Shown: positions 16,877-25,588, counted from the stretch's first letter. The stretch: DNA of 64,000 nt from an uncultured Pseudomonadales bacterium (GCA_938036875.1 CALHVX010000073.1:1-64000); one strand, 5' to 3'. Translations and numbers: made by a program. The notes: generated by a model from the sequence alone, not told the origin.

Positions 16877-17530
16877 ATGACAAATCAACTCGACCACATC
16901 GTGATAGCACACCCAGACCTAGACCAGGCAATGCAAGAATTTGCTGATCTAACCGGTTGCACACCCCAATATGGCGGTCCACATGTCGGCGGAGGCACAC
17001 ACAATGCCCTCGCCTCTTTGGGCGAGTCTATCTACCTGGAGTTCATCAGCCCCGATCCAGCTCAGGCAAACGCAGCCGGCAGGACAAAAACTCCCAACTT
17101 GGGTCAGAGGCTCGCCAACTTATCCGGCAGCAAACTTTTAGCATGGGCCATTCGCTGCAACAACCTAGACCATACGGCTGGGCGTTATTGCGGCCTAGAA
17201 ACAGCGCAACCATTCGACATGTCGCGACAGCAACCTAATGGTGACCTGCTTAATTGGCGATTGATGAATCTCATCCATCACGACCTAAAAGGTTTTGCTC
17301 CCTTTTTCATAGACTGGCTCGACTGTCCCCACCCCGCCACTACCAATCCATTAGCGGGAGAGTTTGCGTCGCTTAACATTACCCACCCAAATCCCAATCT
17401 AGTTGAGCTTGCGAATAATACAGCCCAGGTAAATTCTACCGCTGGACCAGCGAACTTCATTCTGAAGTTCAACAGCGCACGAGGACCTGTCACCTTAAGT
17501 AGCAGTGAACTCGATGGATTTTGGTTGTGA
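16877..17530 (+). CDS. VOC / glyoxalase-like domain protein
   Basis: A 217-residue protein of the Glyoxalase_3-type vicinal-oxygen-chelate group. The N-terminus has Leu-Asp-His-Ile-Val-Ile-Ala and a second conserved His in Gly-Gly-Gly-Thr-His-Asn-Ala (about 38-43), followed by Tyr-Leu-Glu-Phe-Ile-Ser-Pro-Asp. These are the usual metal ligands of the first beta-alpha-beta-beta-beta half. The second half is recognisable at Pro-Phe-Phe-Ile-Asp-Trp. The substrate is unknown. It is divergent from the GST gene; the 218-bp spacer between them contains a tandem ACCATAAAGT (16800-16819 region) but no clear promoter. Confidence 0.8.
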   Translation: MTNQLDHIVIAHPDLDQAMQEFADLTGCTPQYGGPHVGGGTHNALASLGESIYLEFISPDPAQANAAGRTKTPNLGQRLANLSGSKLLAWAIRCNNLDHTAGRYCGLETAQPFDMSRQQPNGDLLNWRLMNLIHHDLKGFAPFFIDWLDCPHPATTNPLAGEFASLNITHPNPNLVELANNTAQVNSTAGPANFILKFNSARGPVTLSSSELDGFWL

Positions 17531-17583
17531 ACAACCCTAGATGGCTCGCTTGCACCAGAGTGCAAATAATGTAGCCTTAGTTA

Positions 17584-17922
17584 ATGACCAATAAAAAAGC
17601 TCTCCCTGAGCGCTGCAACGCCGCACTAGCTGATGCTCTTGAACCTGAATTTTTCAAAGCCTTGTGTGATCCGATTCGGATTTCCATCGTGGCAACCCTC
17701 GCCGAAACTTGCGAACCCACCAGCGTGACCGACATCGTAGATTGTTGCGGCATCGACTTTTCAGGCGTGTCACGGCACCTGAAAATCCTAAAAGATGCCG
17801 GTATTTTGGCCGCAGAACGCGACGGCCGGCATGTCCGGTATCGGCTAGAGACCGACTCCTTGGCACGCACCCTTAGAGAGATGGCAGACGCTCTAGACCG
17901 CTGCAGCGCTCAACTTAGCTAA
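17584..17922 (+). CDS. ArsR/SmtB-family metalloregulator
   Basis: A 112-residue winged-helix repressor. The family core is clear: Phe-Lys-Ala-Leu-Cys-Asp-Pro-Ile-Arg (24-32), then a recognition helix Ser-Gly-Val-Ser-Arg-His-Leu-Lys-Ile-Leu (60-69) and the wing Gly-Arg-His-Val-Arg-Tyr. Cysteines at 28, 43, 54 and 55 match the pattern in a branch of ArsR regulators that accompanies ArsI/CadI-type genes, so trivalent arsenic or another soft metal is the probable inducer. No good ribosome-binding site precedes the ATG; a leaderless transcript is possible. A palindrome 18 bp past its stop is its likely operator. Confidence 0.88.
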   Translation: MTNKKALPERCNAALADALEPEFFKALCDPIRISIVATLAETCEPTSVTDIVDCCGIDFSGVSRHLKILKDAGILAAERDGRHVRYRLETDSLARTLREMADALDRCSAQLS

Positions 17923-17940
17923 AGAACCCCTACATTTTAA

Positions 17941-17970
17941 TACTTGCATATTTGTGCATATATGCAAGTA
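17941..17970. promoter_or_regulatory. Palindromic operator, probable ArsR site
   Basis: Perfect 11-bp arms, TACTTGCATAT (17941-17951) and ATATGCAAGTA (17960-17970), flank an 8-bp spacer. The AT-rich TGCATAT core resembles known ArsR-family operators. It lies between the arsR stop and the ArsI remnant, so it would control the remnant and the TVP38 gene, and possibly an overlapping promoter. Confidence 0.6.
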
Positions 17971-18004
17971 TAGCCTCTCACACAGAAGGCTAGCCAAAAA
18001 TCGC

Positions 18005-18136
18005 ATGCATGCTCACATCCATTCAGCGGAGCAAGACTTCGCGCATACCGCTCAATTTTACACCACGCTATTTGGAGCGCTGACAACCAAAACCAGGGAA
18101 AACTACGCTACGTGGATGCTCGACAACCCATCATGA
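18005..18136 (+). pseudogene. Truncated ArsI/CadI-like VOC protein remnant
   Basis: A 43-codon frame starting Met-His-Ala-His-Ile-His and continuing Phe-Tyr-Thr-Thr-Leu-Phe-Gly-Ala to Tyr-Ala-Thr-Trp-Met-Leu-Asp-Asn-Pro. This is the N-terminal pattern of the ArsI (C-As lyase) / CadI family, whose members run to roughly 130-160 residues. It ends in TGA right after Asn-Pro-Ser, and no continuation of the family is visible in any frame beyond a few residues. The next gene's ATG overlaps its stop region. The position between arsR, its operator and a membrane protein suggests that deletion or rearrangement removed most of an ArsI gene. The TGA is not at a Cys position, so it is not a selenocysteine candidate. 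Confidence 0.6.
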
Positions 18137-18834
18137 AACTCGCGCTCGATCGAACAGTGCTCGGTGTTCCTATGTCGCGTTGGCTGTTGCTGACTGCGGT
18201 AATACTGGCTTTGTTACTGGTAGCGGCCCTGATACGAAACCAGCTCAATATCGAGTGGAACATCGAATCGCTGCGAGCCCTGGTGCAATCGTTGGGAACT
18301 TGGGGACCACTCTCATATATCGGTATATTGGTTTTTCGTTTTCTTTTCTTGATCCCCAGCTCTTTGTTGCTGATCGCAGCTGGCATTTTGTTCGAACCCA
18401 TTGAAGGAGCGATATACGCCGGACTTGGACTCTTTGGTTCAGCCGTTTGGAAGTACGGATTAGTCAGTATAGTGGGCACACAACTAGCACTGAGCCAACT
18501 TCCCCGTAACCTGCAAACATGGATTCATCAATTTGCCCGCCGCAAAACCAGCGTGTGGGCTCTCGGCGGCATTTGTGCTTATCCATTTATCCCAAAACAC
18601 TTATTTCAATTCGGCGCCATACTGTCTGGTATGGGGTTGGTCGCCTATCTAATGGCGGTGCTCACTGGAAGCTTTATCCGAGCTGGCATTTTCGCCTGGT
18701 TTGGCCAAGCCCTCTACTCAAGCGTTGGCTTAGTACAGATCACACTCAGCTTAGTCCTCTTGCTAGCAGGACCCATGTGCATCCCAACTTGGCGGCATTG
18801 GATGCTAGCACCCCTATCTCAAGCAAAGTCATAA
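18133..18834 (+). CDS. TVP38/TMEM64-family membrane protein
   Basis: A 233-residue protein with about five to six membrane helices. The VTT/SNARE-associated domain pattern is present: Phe-Arg-Phe-Leu-Phe-Leu-Ile-Pro-Ser-Ser-Leu-Leu (about 74), Ala-Ala-Gly-Ile-Leu-Phe-Glu-Pro-Ile-Glu-Gly-Ala, Gly-Ser-Ala-Val-Trp-Lys-Tyr and a late Gly-Ser-Phe-Ile-Arg. Members are implicated in lipid scrambling or transport; TVP38-type genes are common in arsenic- or selenium-related operons, but a direct role there is not proven. The ATG at 18133 overlaps the ArsI remnant's stop, so both are on one transcript, presumably under the ArsR operator. Confidence 0.82.
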   Translation: MKLALDRTVLGVPMSRWLLLTAVILALLLVAALIRNQLNIEWNIESLRALVQSLGTWGPLSYIGILVFRFLFLIPSSLLLIAAGILFEPIEGAIYAGLGLFGSAVWKYGLVSIVGTQLALSQLPRNLQTWIHQFARRKTSVWALGGICAYPFIPKHLFQFGAILSGMGLVAYLMAVLTGSFIRAGIFAWFGQALYSSVGLVQITLSLVLLLAGPMCIPTWRHWMLAPLSQAKS

Positions 18835-18854
18835 CCCAACTCTAGGAGTAACCC

Positions 18855-19478
18855 ATGATCACCCTATACGGTGGACCCACCACTAACGTTCGAAAAGTTA
18901 CTATTGCACTCGAAGAGCTGTCCTTGAACTACACGGCCAAACACGTCCGCTTAGACTTAGGACAACAACGACAAGACTGGTTTACCGAAATGGTACCAAA
19001 CCAAAAAATACCGCTGTTGGAAGACCATGATAGATCAATGCAAATCTGGGAATCCGGCGCAATTCTGACCTACCTAGCGGAGCAGTACGATGCGCACGGA
19101 AAAATTCTAGCCAGAACAGGCAATCAGCGATATGCGGCTATACAGGGGGCATTCTTCCAAGCCGCACACATCGGGCCCAACCTTGGACGACTCAACGATC
19201 AACTACGAGCATCAGACGAAACAAAAATTCCGAAAATGATCGACTTGCTCTTTGTCGAAGCCGAGCGGCTTAGCGAAGTACTTGATCGGATGCTCGCGGA
19301 CAACCGTTCGTTCTTGGCAGGTGAATATTCTATCGCAGATATCATGCACTACCCTTGGCTCGCTGCCGCTCGTGAGCTTCAATTTCCGGCGTTGATGCAA
19401 AAAAACGGGCTGCTTGCTTGGTTAGATCGCATTGCAGAACGCCCAGCGGTGCAAAAAGGTATGGCCTCCTTCAGCTAG
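18855..19478 (+). CDS. Glutathione S-transferase
   Basis: A 207-residue GST. The thioredoxin-like domain has Pro-Thr-Thr-Asn-Val-Arg-Lys-Val near residue 8, Asn-Gln-Lys-Ile-Pro-Leu-Leu with the cis-Pro (about 53-59) and Trp-Glu-Ser-Gly-Ala-Ile-Leu. The helical domain has the Ser-Ile-Ala-Asp-Ile N-cap (about 156). It is not a close copy of the GST at 16014-16658. A clear TAGGAG precedes the ATG, 20 bp after the TVP38 gene, so it may be co-transcribed with that gene. The substrate is unknown. Confidence 0.9.
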   Translation: MITLYGGPTTNVRKVTIALEELSLNYTAKHVRLDLGQQRQDWFTEMVPNQKIPLLEDHDRSMQIWESGAILTYLAEQYDAHGKILARTGNQRYAAIQGAFFQAAHIGPNLGRLNDQLRASDETKIPKMIDLLFVEAERLSEVLDRMLADNRSFLAGEYSIADIMHYPWLAAARELQFPALMQKNGLLAWLDRIAERPAVQKGMASFS

Positions 19479-19496
19479 ATACCTGGGGATTCAAAT

Positions 19497-20876
19497 TCAC
19501 CCGAGGAATCCCAAGGGACGCGGCTGGGTTTCTGGCGAGATAAACCGTCGCGCATTGGGCAGCACGTAGTCGAAGTCAGAAGGTGCCACCCCAAACCAAG
19601 CAGCCAACTCCCCAAAGTAGGCGTCAACCGGCGTGGTGGGCGCGTAGATTCCGCGACCAACATCTAGCGGGCTTGCTGCTGACAACTCAGGATAGGTGCC
19701 AACAATTTGCCCACCGGTAACCGCACCACCCATAGCAATGTGGTGACCACCCCAGCCATGGTCAGACCCTTTGCCGTTTGAGGTTAGGGTTCGGCCAAAA
19801 TCTGAGATGGTAAACGTGGTGACTTCATCAAACACACCCAACTCAACCAACGCATTGCGAAAGCTCGCCAACCCTTCCGCAATCCGAGGCAGCAGGGCCG
19901 CCTGTTTCTCAATCACGTCGTCGTGATGGTCCCAACCACCCACTTGCAGGAAGAAGGTTTGCCGAGTCACTCCTAAGGCATCGCGCGCACCTATGACCTC
20001 CGCCACACGCTTCAAGCTCGATGAAAACGGATCTTGAGCAAAATTTGTCGTGAATTCAGGCGCCGTGGCTAAGGCTTCAATAAAGGTGGCACGGGTATCG
20101 ATAGCATTGCGCAGGCGACTGCGATATTCCCGTTTGAGACTATGGGTAGGTTCCACCGCCAACAACTCATCAATCATACGTCGGCGTATGTCACCGAAAT
20201 CGCCTAACTCATCGTAACCAGCAATACCCGGAGCAGCCTCAGCACCACGTTCTACTGAATAGGCATTGCTGGTATTGCCGCTTTGAAATACGTTGCTGCC
20301 GGCCAAGGAAATATTCATCGACACTTCACCCGCCGCTACCGGCGAATTAGTGATATCTGCAATCCTCCCTGCCCAACCTTGAGCAAGGCGAGCATCAGGT
20401 ACAGCCGTCTGCCACTGAGCGATTTGGTCAGAGTGGGAAAACAGACCCACCGGCAATGTGGCAGACCCATTTTCAACCGCCGTCGCATCAAAGGGTTCCA
20501 GCAAGGTACCTACGTTAGCAACAATTGCCGCATCACCCGTATCGTAGAGGCTCTGCAACGCGCTCATACCAGGATGAACGCCGTACTGGCGTCCACTTGG
20601 TGTGCTGCCACTTAACGGTAACAAGCTAGTTCGGTCCAGCGCTAAGTCTGAACGGATGCCGGCATATTCGTTGTATTGGTCAGAATCAATTGGCACCACC
20701 ATGTTGTAGGAGTCATTGCCACCGGCGAGCAAGACGCAGACTAGGGCTTTGTAACTCCCGGGCGTCATAGCAGCCGCACGTTGTGCTACCCCCAAGCTAA
20801 GCATAGAAGTGCCTAGGGTTGCAGAAGCCATACCTAAGTGACAGCCGTGACTGAGAAATTTGCGTCGTGAGCTCAT
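19497..20876 (-). CDS. DUF1501 exported protein
   Basis: A 459-residue member of DUF1501, a sulfatase-fold-like exported family. The N-terminus Ser-Ser-Arg-Arg-Lys-Phe-Leu is a twin-arginine-type motif followed by a hydrophobic stretch and an Ala-x-Ala cleavage region near 33-36, so export of a folded protein is likely. Typical motifs are Leu-Ala-Gly-Gly-Asn-Asp-Ser-Tyr-Asn-Met (about 51-60) and a late Ser-Asp-Phe-Gly-Arg-Thr plus Asp-His-Gly-Trp-Gly-Gly-His-His. The ATG overlaps the DUF1800 stop by 4 nt (ATGA), the usual pairing of the two families. The biochemical role is unknown. Confidence 0.92.
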   Translation of the reverse strand: MSSRRKFLSHGCHLGMASATLGTSMLSLGVAQRAAAMTPGSYKALVCVLLAGGNDSYNMVVPIDSDQYNEYAGIRSDLALDRTSLLPLSGSTPSGRQYGVHPGMSALQSLYDTGDAAIVANVGTLLEPFDATAVENGSATLPVGLFSHSDQIAQWQTAVPDARLAQGWAGRIADITNSPVAAGEVSMNISLAGSNVFQSGNTSNAYSVERGAEAAPGIAGYDELGDFGDIRRRMIDELLAVEPTHSLKREYRSRLRNAIDTRATFIEALATAPEFTTNFAQDPFSSSLKRVAEVIGARDALGVTRQTFFLQVGGWDHHDDVIEKQAALLPRIAEGLASFRNALVELGVFDEVTTFTISDFGRTLTSNGKGSDHGWGGHHIAMGGAVTGGQIVGTYPELSAASPLDVGRGIYAPTTPVDAYFGELAAWFGVAPSDFDYVLPNARRFISPETQPRPLGFLG

Positions 20877-22633
20877 GTTTGCACCAATGCATCGGGTGAT
20901 ATCAAGACTAAATATATGGCCATCTGGGTTCTAAACTCCGTATCGGAGATGTCATTCAAAATGCTCGCAATAACGCTGCGCGTCTCGGCGGACAAGGTCC
21001 CCGCTGTCACCACAACGTCCAGCCTATCAAGCAATGCATCAACGTCCCCGGCAACTTCAAGATAATCGCTGATATCAAGGCGGGTGGTTGCCAGCGGCTC
21101 TGGCGCCTCCGTTGGCGTCTCACTTAAAAACATCAGGTCAAACACATTAGACATATTGATGATTGCTGCGCTTGTCATGATTTGTAGCTCAGGCGCAACC
21201 AGCCCCTGCTCGGCTAGCACTCCTTGCGGGGAATGATCCGGCAAGTAAAAGTTAAAAACACTGGGTGATGACAAGGGATGCTGCTTACCAAGAAACTGCA
21301 AACGGTAGCCAATCTCAGCAATAAACCCATCATCGCTGTTGGCACCGAACTGCCGCAACACAGACGCATAGCGAAGAACGGGTTCCCTCACTCGACCAAA
21401 GTAAGCGGGCGCGCCAATCCCTTGAGCCTCATCATCAAAGAGAATCGCCCGCAGTACCGCCTGCATATCACCACGAACGCCACTGCCGTTGTCCGCAAAG
21501 GCATTGCTCACACGCTCAATGTAAGCCGGCGTCGGATTGGAGGTCACAAGGCGTTGGATTAGCTGGCGACCTATAAAGGGCCCCACGTTCGGATGTTGAA
21601 ACAGATTGTCGATGGCGCTATCAACATCTTGGTTACCACTTTGACCTGCTGGTACCACTTGTCCATTTAGCAATGACTTGCTGCCTGGCTCGTGTTGATC
21701 TTCGAACATTTGCATGGGCGCGGAGAAATCTGGGGCTTGTTTTCCAAAGAACGCCCCTTCACCACCCCAGGAGAGCCCGGTAAATATCTTGGCAAACTCA
21801 CGAATATCTTGGTTGTCGTAAGTAGGAATACTGTTGTTGGCTCCATCGGTTTTTAGGGTCCCATCCGGGTTTAACTCAAAAAGTCCGATAGAGAACAGCT
21901 GCATCACCTCTCGAGCAAAATTTTCGTCTGGAAAGGTATTCGCTGCTGCATCCGCTTTACGATTGTTCAAATGGCTGAGAAACACACCCATCGCCGGGTG
22001 CAAAGCCACCTCTTTGAGTAGATCACGAAAGTTCCCAAACGCATTACGAAGCAGCACATCGTTGTAACCCGACAGCGCATCTGGATGAATGTTTAGCTCG
22101 TCTACATTGTCCGAGACAACAAATATCTGGCTCAGCGCAAAGGCGACCCGCTGACGTACCACATCTTCGGCAGTGATCGCCCGGTGCCACCAGGCTAGCC
22201 GGCGGGCAAAGATCAAAAATTCGATGTTGTCTTCGAAGGCATCAAACTCACCGGCTTCACGTCGGTTGAAAAAATCCACCGCGATGGACAAGTGGTCTTC
22301 CACTGGCAGCGCAAACTGGCGATCCAGCCAAACTTCTTTACCCTCAGCGGCTAAGACTTCAATGTCGGCATAAGGCAAACCAAAGGTTGCCTGTTGCGCA
22401 AAGCTTGCGGCATCAACCATCTGGGCACGTGTAGGTGGGCTTGGGGTTGGTGTGGGGCTTGGCGAGGGAGCAGGCGTTGAACCCCGAGAGCTACCACTGG
22501 AGCCACCCCCGCAACCACTGGCAACCACCGATAGTAAAAGCACAAGCAACGCAGGGCGAAGGTTAGCGCGAGAAAGAACCGCCTGAAACCTCACAAACTG
22601 CAGCCGGATGACCCGATGGAAGAAACTCGTCAT
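20873..22633 (-). CDS. DUF1800 lipoprotein
   Basis: A 586-residue protein with a signal peptide and lipobox (Val-Ala-Ser-Gly-Cys, about residue 41), a Gly/Ser then Pro/Ser/Thr low-complexity linker (about 42-68) and a DUF1800 domain. Recognisable DUF1800 elements are Phe-Ala-Gln-Gln-Ala-Thr-Phe-Gly (about 78-85), Trp-Leu-Asp-Arg-Gln-Phe, Asn-Phe-Ala-Arg-Glu-Val-Met-Gln-Leu-Phe-Ser-Ile-Gly-Leu and a late Ser-Pro-Ser-Val-Phe-Asn-Phe-Tyr. It is probably anchored at the outer membrane and works with the co-transcribed DUF1501 protein. No function is established for the pair. Confidence 0.92.
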   Translation of the reverse strand: MTSFFHRVIRLQFVRFQAVLSRANLRPALLVLLLSVVASGCGGGSSGSSRGSTPAPSPSPTPTPSPPTRAQMVDAASFAQQATFGLPYADIEVLAAEGKEVWLDRQFALPVEDHLSIAVDFFNRREAGEFDAFEDNIEFLIFARRLAWWHRAITAEDVVRQRVAFALSQIFVVSDNVDELNIHPDALSGYNDVLLRNAFGNFRDLLKEVALHPAMGVFLSHLNNRKADAAANTFPDENFAREVMQLFSIGLFELNPDGTLKTDGANNSIPTYDNQDIREFAKIFTGLSWGGEGAFFGKQAPDFSAPMQMFEDQHEPGSKSLLNGQVVPAGQSGNQDVDSAIDNLFQHPNVGPFIGRQLIQRLVTSNPTPAYIERVSNAFADNGSGVRGDMQAVLRAILFDDEAQGIGAPAYFGRVREPVLRYASVLRQFGANSDDGFIAEIGYRLQFLGKQHPLSSPSVFNFYLPDHSPQGVLAEQGLVAPELQIMTSAAIINMSNVFDLMFLSETPTEAPEPLATTRLDISDYLEVAGDVDALLDRLDVVVTAGTLSAETRSVIASILNDISDTEFRTQMAIYLVLISPDALVQT

Positions 22634-22743
22634 TCGCAGTGCCTTTAACTACCGGTACAAAAGAATAATGGGTAACTAGGGCGATTTGAAGAGAAATCGG
22701 TATGCTAATGGCAACGTGACTCAAGGATGTAAGAGCCGCCAAA

Positions 22744-24336
22744 ATGGTAACTAGACTAGTTTTACTGCTGCTTGCACTAGGGATAGGCTTTGCTGCTGGG
22801 GTGCTTTGGGCACAAAGGCAATCCACTGAACACCTTTTGCCTACCCCGCTAGACAACAAGCACAGGTCGACTTTTCATAACGGCACGCCATCTTCACCCC
22901 AAACTCAAGTGCGTGACGGTCATAGCGTCAACCACCAAATTCCCACTATTACTTCCTTGGCTCAGGCCGCCAACATCACCAGTGAATTTGCGCAGACAGC
23001 CGCGCTCTATCAGCTGGCCGCTCCATTTGATGCGGATGGGCTGGTGCAGCTTTTGCAGGAAGCAAAACGAGATATTTCCACTGCTGACTACTCGGGTGCA
23101 TCCAGCATTCTCATTGGCCGACTGGCTGAACTAAATTTTGATCTAGCGTTGGGGTACGCGTTGAACAACTCCGAGCCAGCACAACTTGCCTGGATCGGTG
23201 CCATTTTTCATGCACAAGCTCGGATTGACCAAGATGTTGCGGTTGCCAAAGCACAGCCATTGAAAGGCAAGCTACGTGAGGTAGCGGGTCGAGCCATACT
23301 TCGCGCCAATGGCAAACTGTCGCCCTCAGCGCGCCAATCAATTGCTGCAACGCTAGGTCTATCGCCAAGCACGGTGGCCATGCTCCAGCATTCGCCGAAA
23401 GAGGCGTGGGCTGCAACCCAAGACATCACCAACCCGCTGCAACAAAGCACGGCGCAAGCTCAGGTTGCACAGCGCTGGGGCCAAAGTGATCCGTGGGGTG
23501 CCCTGCAAGCAACACAGGAAATGCAACTGACCAACTATCGTGAGCAAGTTCAGGCAGCACTGCTTACCAGCATCGCTGAAAACGATCTAAACGCAGCGCT
23601 CGCCTGGATTGAAGGGCAGTCAGCAAACGGGAGTAGCTTACTTTTCAGTTTTGTTGATCAGCTAGCCAACCAATATCCGAACCAAGCAGAAAATCTGTTG
23701 CCCCGCCTGCCCCGGGAAATCCGAGACCACGCAGAACTCACGCTGTGGACCAAACGAGCCATTTCAGAACCAGAAGCGGCAGCAAACTGGTTAGCAGGGC
23801 AAGAATCCGGTGGTGCTCAGAATGCGAAATCTACCCAGCTTCTACTAATGTTGGGTATGACTTCTCCAAAATCGGCGGAGCGATTTATGCAAGCGTTACC
23901 CGCCGAACGTCAAGCCAATCTTGAAGCGGATTACATCGGCTTTCTTGCTCTACAAGACCCACAAGGCGCCAGCCAGCGAATAGAACGTATTGCGGATGAG
24001 GGTGAGCGCGCCAGGGCAAGTAGCAACCTCTACTTCAACTGGGCAAGCTCAGACCCTGTCGGCGCAGGCCTCTGGATTGAAGAACAAGTAGCGACCGCAA
24101 CACCAGCTAGCTCTCGTTTTCTAGGGCATTTATGGGCAAGCCAAGATTTAGAAAGCGCCGAGACCTTTATCAACGCGATGAGTACAGGGTTGAAACGCGA
24201 CCAACTCCTCTTGAGTCTTATCCAATCCTCAGCAATGAGCTCGGAGAAATTTGAGCAGACGCTGTCAAAAATCACAGATCCTGAGCTTTACAAAGAAGCC
24301 GAAGAACTTCGGTCATTGCAAGACAGCAATGACTGA
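22744..24336 (+). CDS. Exported or membrane-anchored alpha-helical repeat protein of unknown function
   Basis: A 530-residue protein with an N-terminal hydrophobic helix (about 4-22), then a Pro/Ser/His-rich linker to about residue 70. The remainder is helical repeats. A degenerate unit recurs, with Trp, then Asp-Pro, then Ala and a second Trp or Ile-Glu: for example Trp-Gly-Gln-Ser-Asp-Pro-Trp-Gly-Ala, Trp-Ala-Ser-Ser-Asp-Pro-Val-Gly-Ala and Leu-Gln-Asp-Pro-Gln-Gly-Ala. That resembles Sel1/TPR-type solenoids but I cannot assign a family. It is divergent from the DUF1800 gene, with 110 bp between starts. A periplasmic scaffold is a plausible guess only. Confidence 0.7.
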   Translation: MVTRLVLLLLALGIGFAAGVLWAQRQSTEHLLPTPLDNKHRSTFHNGTPSSPQTQVRDGHSVNHQIPTITSLAQAANITSEFAQTAALYQLAAPFDADGLVQLLQEAKRDISTADYSGASSILIGRLAELNFDLALGYALNNSEPAQLAWIGAIFHAQARIDQDVAVAKAQPLKGKLREVAGRAILRANGKLSPSARQSIAATLGLSPSTVAMLQHSPKEAWAATQDITNPLQQSTAQAQVAQRWGQSDPWGALQATQEMQLTNYREQVQAALLTSIAENDLNAALAWIEGQSANGSSLLFSFVDQLANQYPNQAENLLPRLPREIRDHAELTLWTKRAISEPEAAANWLAGQESGGAQNAKSTQLLLMLGMTSPKSAERFMQALPAERQANLEADYIGFLALQDPQGASQRIERIADEGERARASSNLYFNWASSDPVGAGLWIEEQVATATPASSRFLGHLWASQDLESAETFINAMSTGLKRDQLLLSLIQSSAMSSEKFEQTLSKITDPELYKEAEELRSLQDSND

Positions 24337-24388
24337 ACTAGGAGCAACTAGATTTAATTAAAAAAAAACATCCATATTATAGAGACGC

Positions 24389-25174
24389 TTAGGCGTATAC
24401 CGTAAAACCACCCGGCGTTACATCCAACAGATGCTGAGCCTGATCGCCGAGCGCCAATACATCTTCGGCACGATTGGTTAGTAAATGATTTTCCAAAGGT
24501 CGCAGCCAGCTGGCCATGTACCCCAGATATAAACCAACTCTCGCTTCTGCAGTGGTGTTAGCACCGCCGGCATGCAAAACGTTGCCGGTGTACAACAACA
24601 CACTACCTCGAGGCATGATCGCCTGGCACACTTCAGCAGATTTTGGTGTGCGCCCCGCTTCCCAACGATGGCTGCCAGGCACAACACAGGTCGCTCCATT
24701 TTCAGCCGTAAAGTCAGTGAGCGCATAGTTAGCGCTTAACAGGAGTTCGCGCGATTCAAGCTGTTGCGCTAGCTGCCAAGAGGCAGCATCACTGTGATAC
24801 ACCTGCTGAGTCTGCCCTTGGTGTAGCACCATCAACTCCGCATTGCTTAACCGTATATCTCGGGCCAGGCCCGTCTCGACCAACATCTTTTGACACAAAG
24901 CCAGCATCAGCGGCTGCACTAAAACCGCTTCGGTAGAGACCGATTTAGAAAACAAACCATGCAAGCGTTGGGTTTGCTCACCATAGAAGGCTTCGCGATA
25001 CCCTAACTCGTCAACACCAACACCAAGCGCTTCAAGGTGCGGAGAAAAATCTGCCAACAATGCGTTGCACAGCTCTACAGACAGCAGATCGAGAGCAATA
25101 CAAGCACCATCCTGATCCAATGCCCCAAGGATTGCCTCTTGATTTGAGTGCTCTAGCGATTGCAGTTGCGGCAT
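24389..25174 (-). CDS. PhyH-family non-haem iron, 2-oxoglutarate dioxygenase
   Basis: A 261-residue phytanoyl-CoA dioxygenase-like protein. The iron ligands are visible as Tyr-His-Ser-Asp (His and Asp, about 127-129) and a distal His in Asn-Val-Leu-His-Ala-Gly-Gly. An Arg in Ala-Arg-Val-Gly-Leu-Tyr, about ten residues after the distal His, would bind 2-oxoglutarate. The Gly-Ala-Thr-Cys-Val-Val-Pro-Gly-Ser-His-Arg strand is also typical. The substrate is unknown. It starts 3 bp after the SnoaL gene stop. An A/T-rich tract follows its stop (24360-24369) without a clear stem. Confidence 0.88.
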   Translation of the reverse strand: MPQLQSLEHSNQEAILGALDQDGACIALDLLSVELCNALLADFSPHLEALGVGVDELGYREAFYGEQTQRLHGLFSKSVSTEAVLVQPLMLALCQKMLVETGLARDIRLSNAELMVLHQGQTQQVYHSDAASWQLAQQLESRELLLSANYALTDFTAENGATCVVPGSHRWEAGRTPKSAEVCQAIMPRGSVLLYTGNVLHAGGANTTAEARVGLYLGYMASWLRPLENHLLTNRAEDVLALGDQAQHLLDVTPGGFTVYA

Positions 25175-25177
25175 GAT

Positions 25178-25588
25178 CTATCCGACCTCAATCAAGCCCA
25201 ACTGCTGATACAAGGCAAAATGATCGCTGAGACCACGCTGCTCAATAATTTTTTCTCCGCGAACCCGGATGATAGAGACATCGTTGAACTCAACCTTTGT
25301 ACCGGTTGCGGGTAAGTTGGGCAAAGGACCGTCATGGGTACCCCGAATGGTTAGGCGCACAATGACCAGATCATCTGCAACAATAAGCTCGTCTATTTGC
25401 TCCCGGTAATCTGGAAACGAATCTCGAATGCCCTGGGCTAGAGCACGCACCCCAGCAACGCCTGTACCCCAATCGGTTCGTGGGTAGTTTGCTTTGAAAT
25501 CTTCAGCGTAAAACTCGCCAACTCGGGACATATCCCCTTCTGTCCATACCACTCGGCAAGCATCGCGTACCACCTGTTCGTTGGTCAT
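25178..25588 (-). CDS. SnoaL-like polyketide-cyclase-type protein
   Basis: A 136-residue protein with the cone-shaped alpha+beta-barrel pattern of the SnoaL/NTF2 group: Val-Arg-Asp-Ala-x-Arg-Val-Val-Trp-Thr-Glu-Gly-Asp, Phe-Tyr-Ala-Glu-Asp-Phe, Phe-Pro-Asp-Tyr-Arg-Glu-Gln-Ile-Asp and Arg-Gly-Thr-His-Asp-Gly. Many members are described as ester cyclases or as proteins of unknown role; the catalytic Asp of true polyketide cyclases may correspond to the Ser-Asp-His near residue 121. It is upstream of the PhyH gene in a likely operon. GGAGAG precedes the ATG. Confidence 0.85.
   Translation of the reverse strand: MTNEQVVRDACRVVWTEGDMSRVGEFYAEDFKANYPRTDWGTGVAGVRALAQGIRDSFPDYREQIDELIVADDLVIVRLTIRGTHDGPLPNLPATGTKVEFNDVSIIRVRGEKIIEQRGLSDHFALYQQLGLIEVG

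Noticed and set aside
18005-18136. The TGA at the end of the ArsI-like fragment as a second selenocysteine site
   Set aside because: The position is not a Cys in the family, and no family sequence continues after it.
24357-24372. A terminator at the A/T tract between the repeat protein and PhyH genes
   Set aside because: The homopolymer is present but no stable stem precedes it on either strand.
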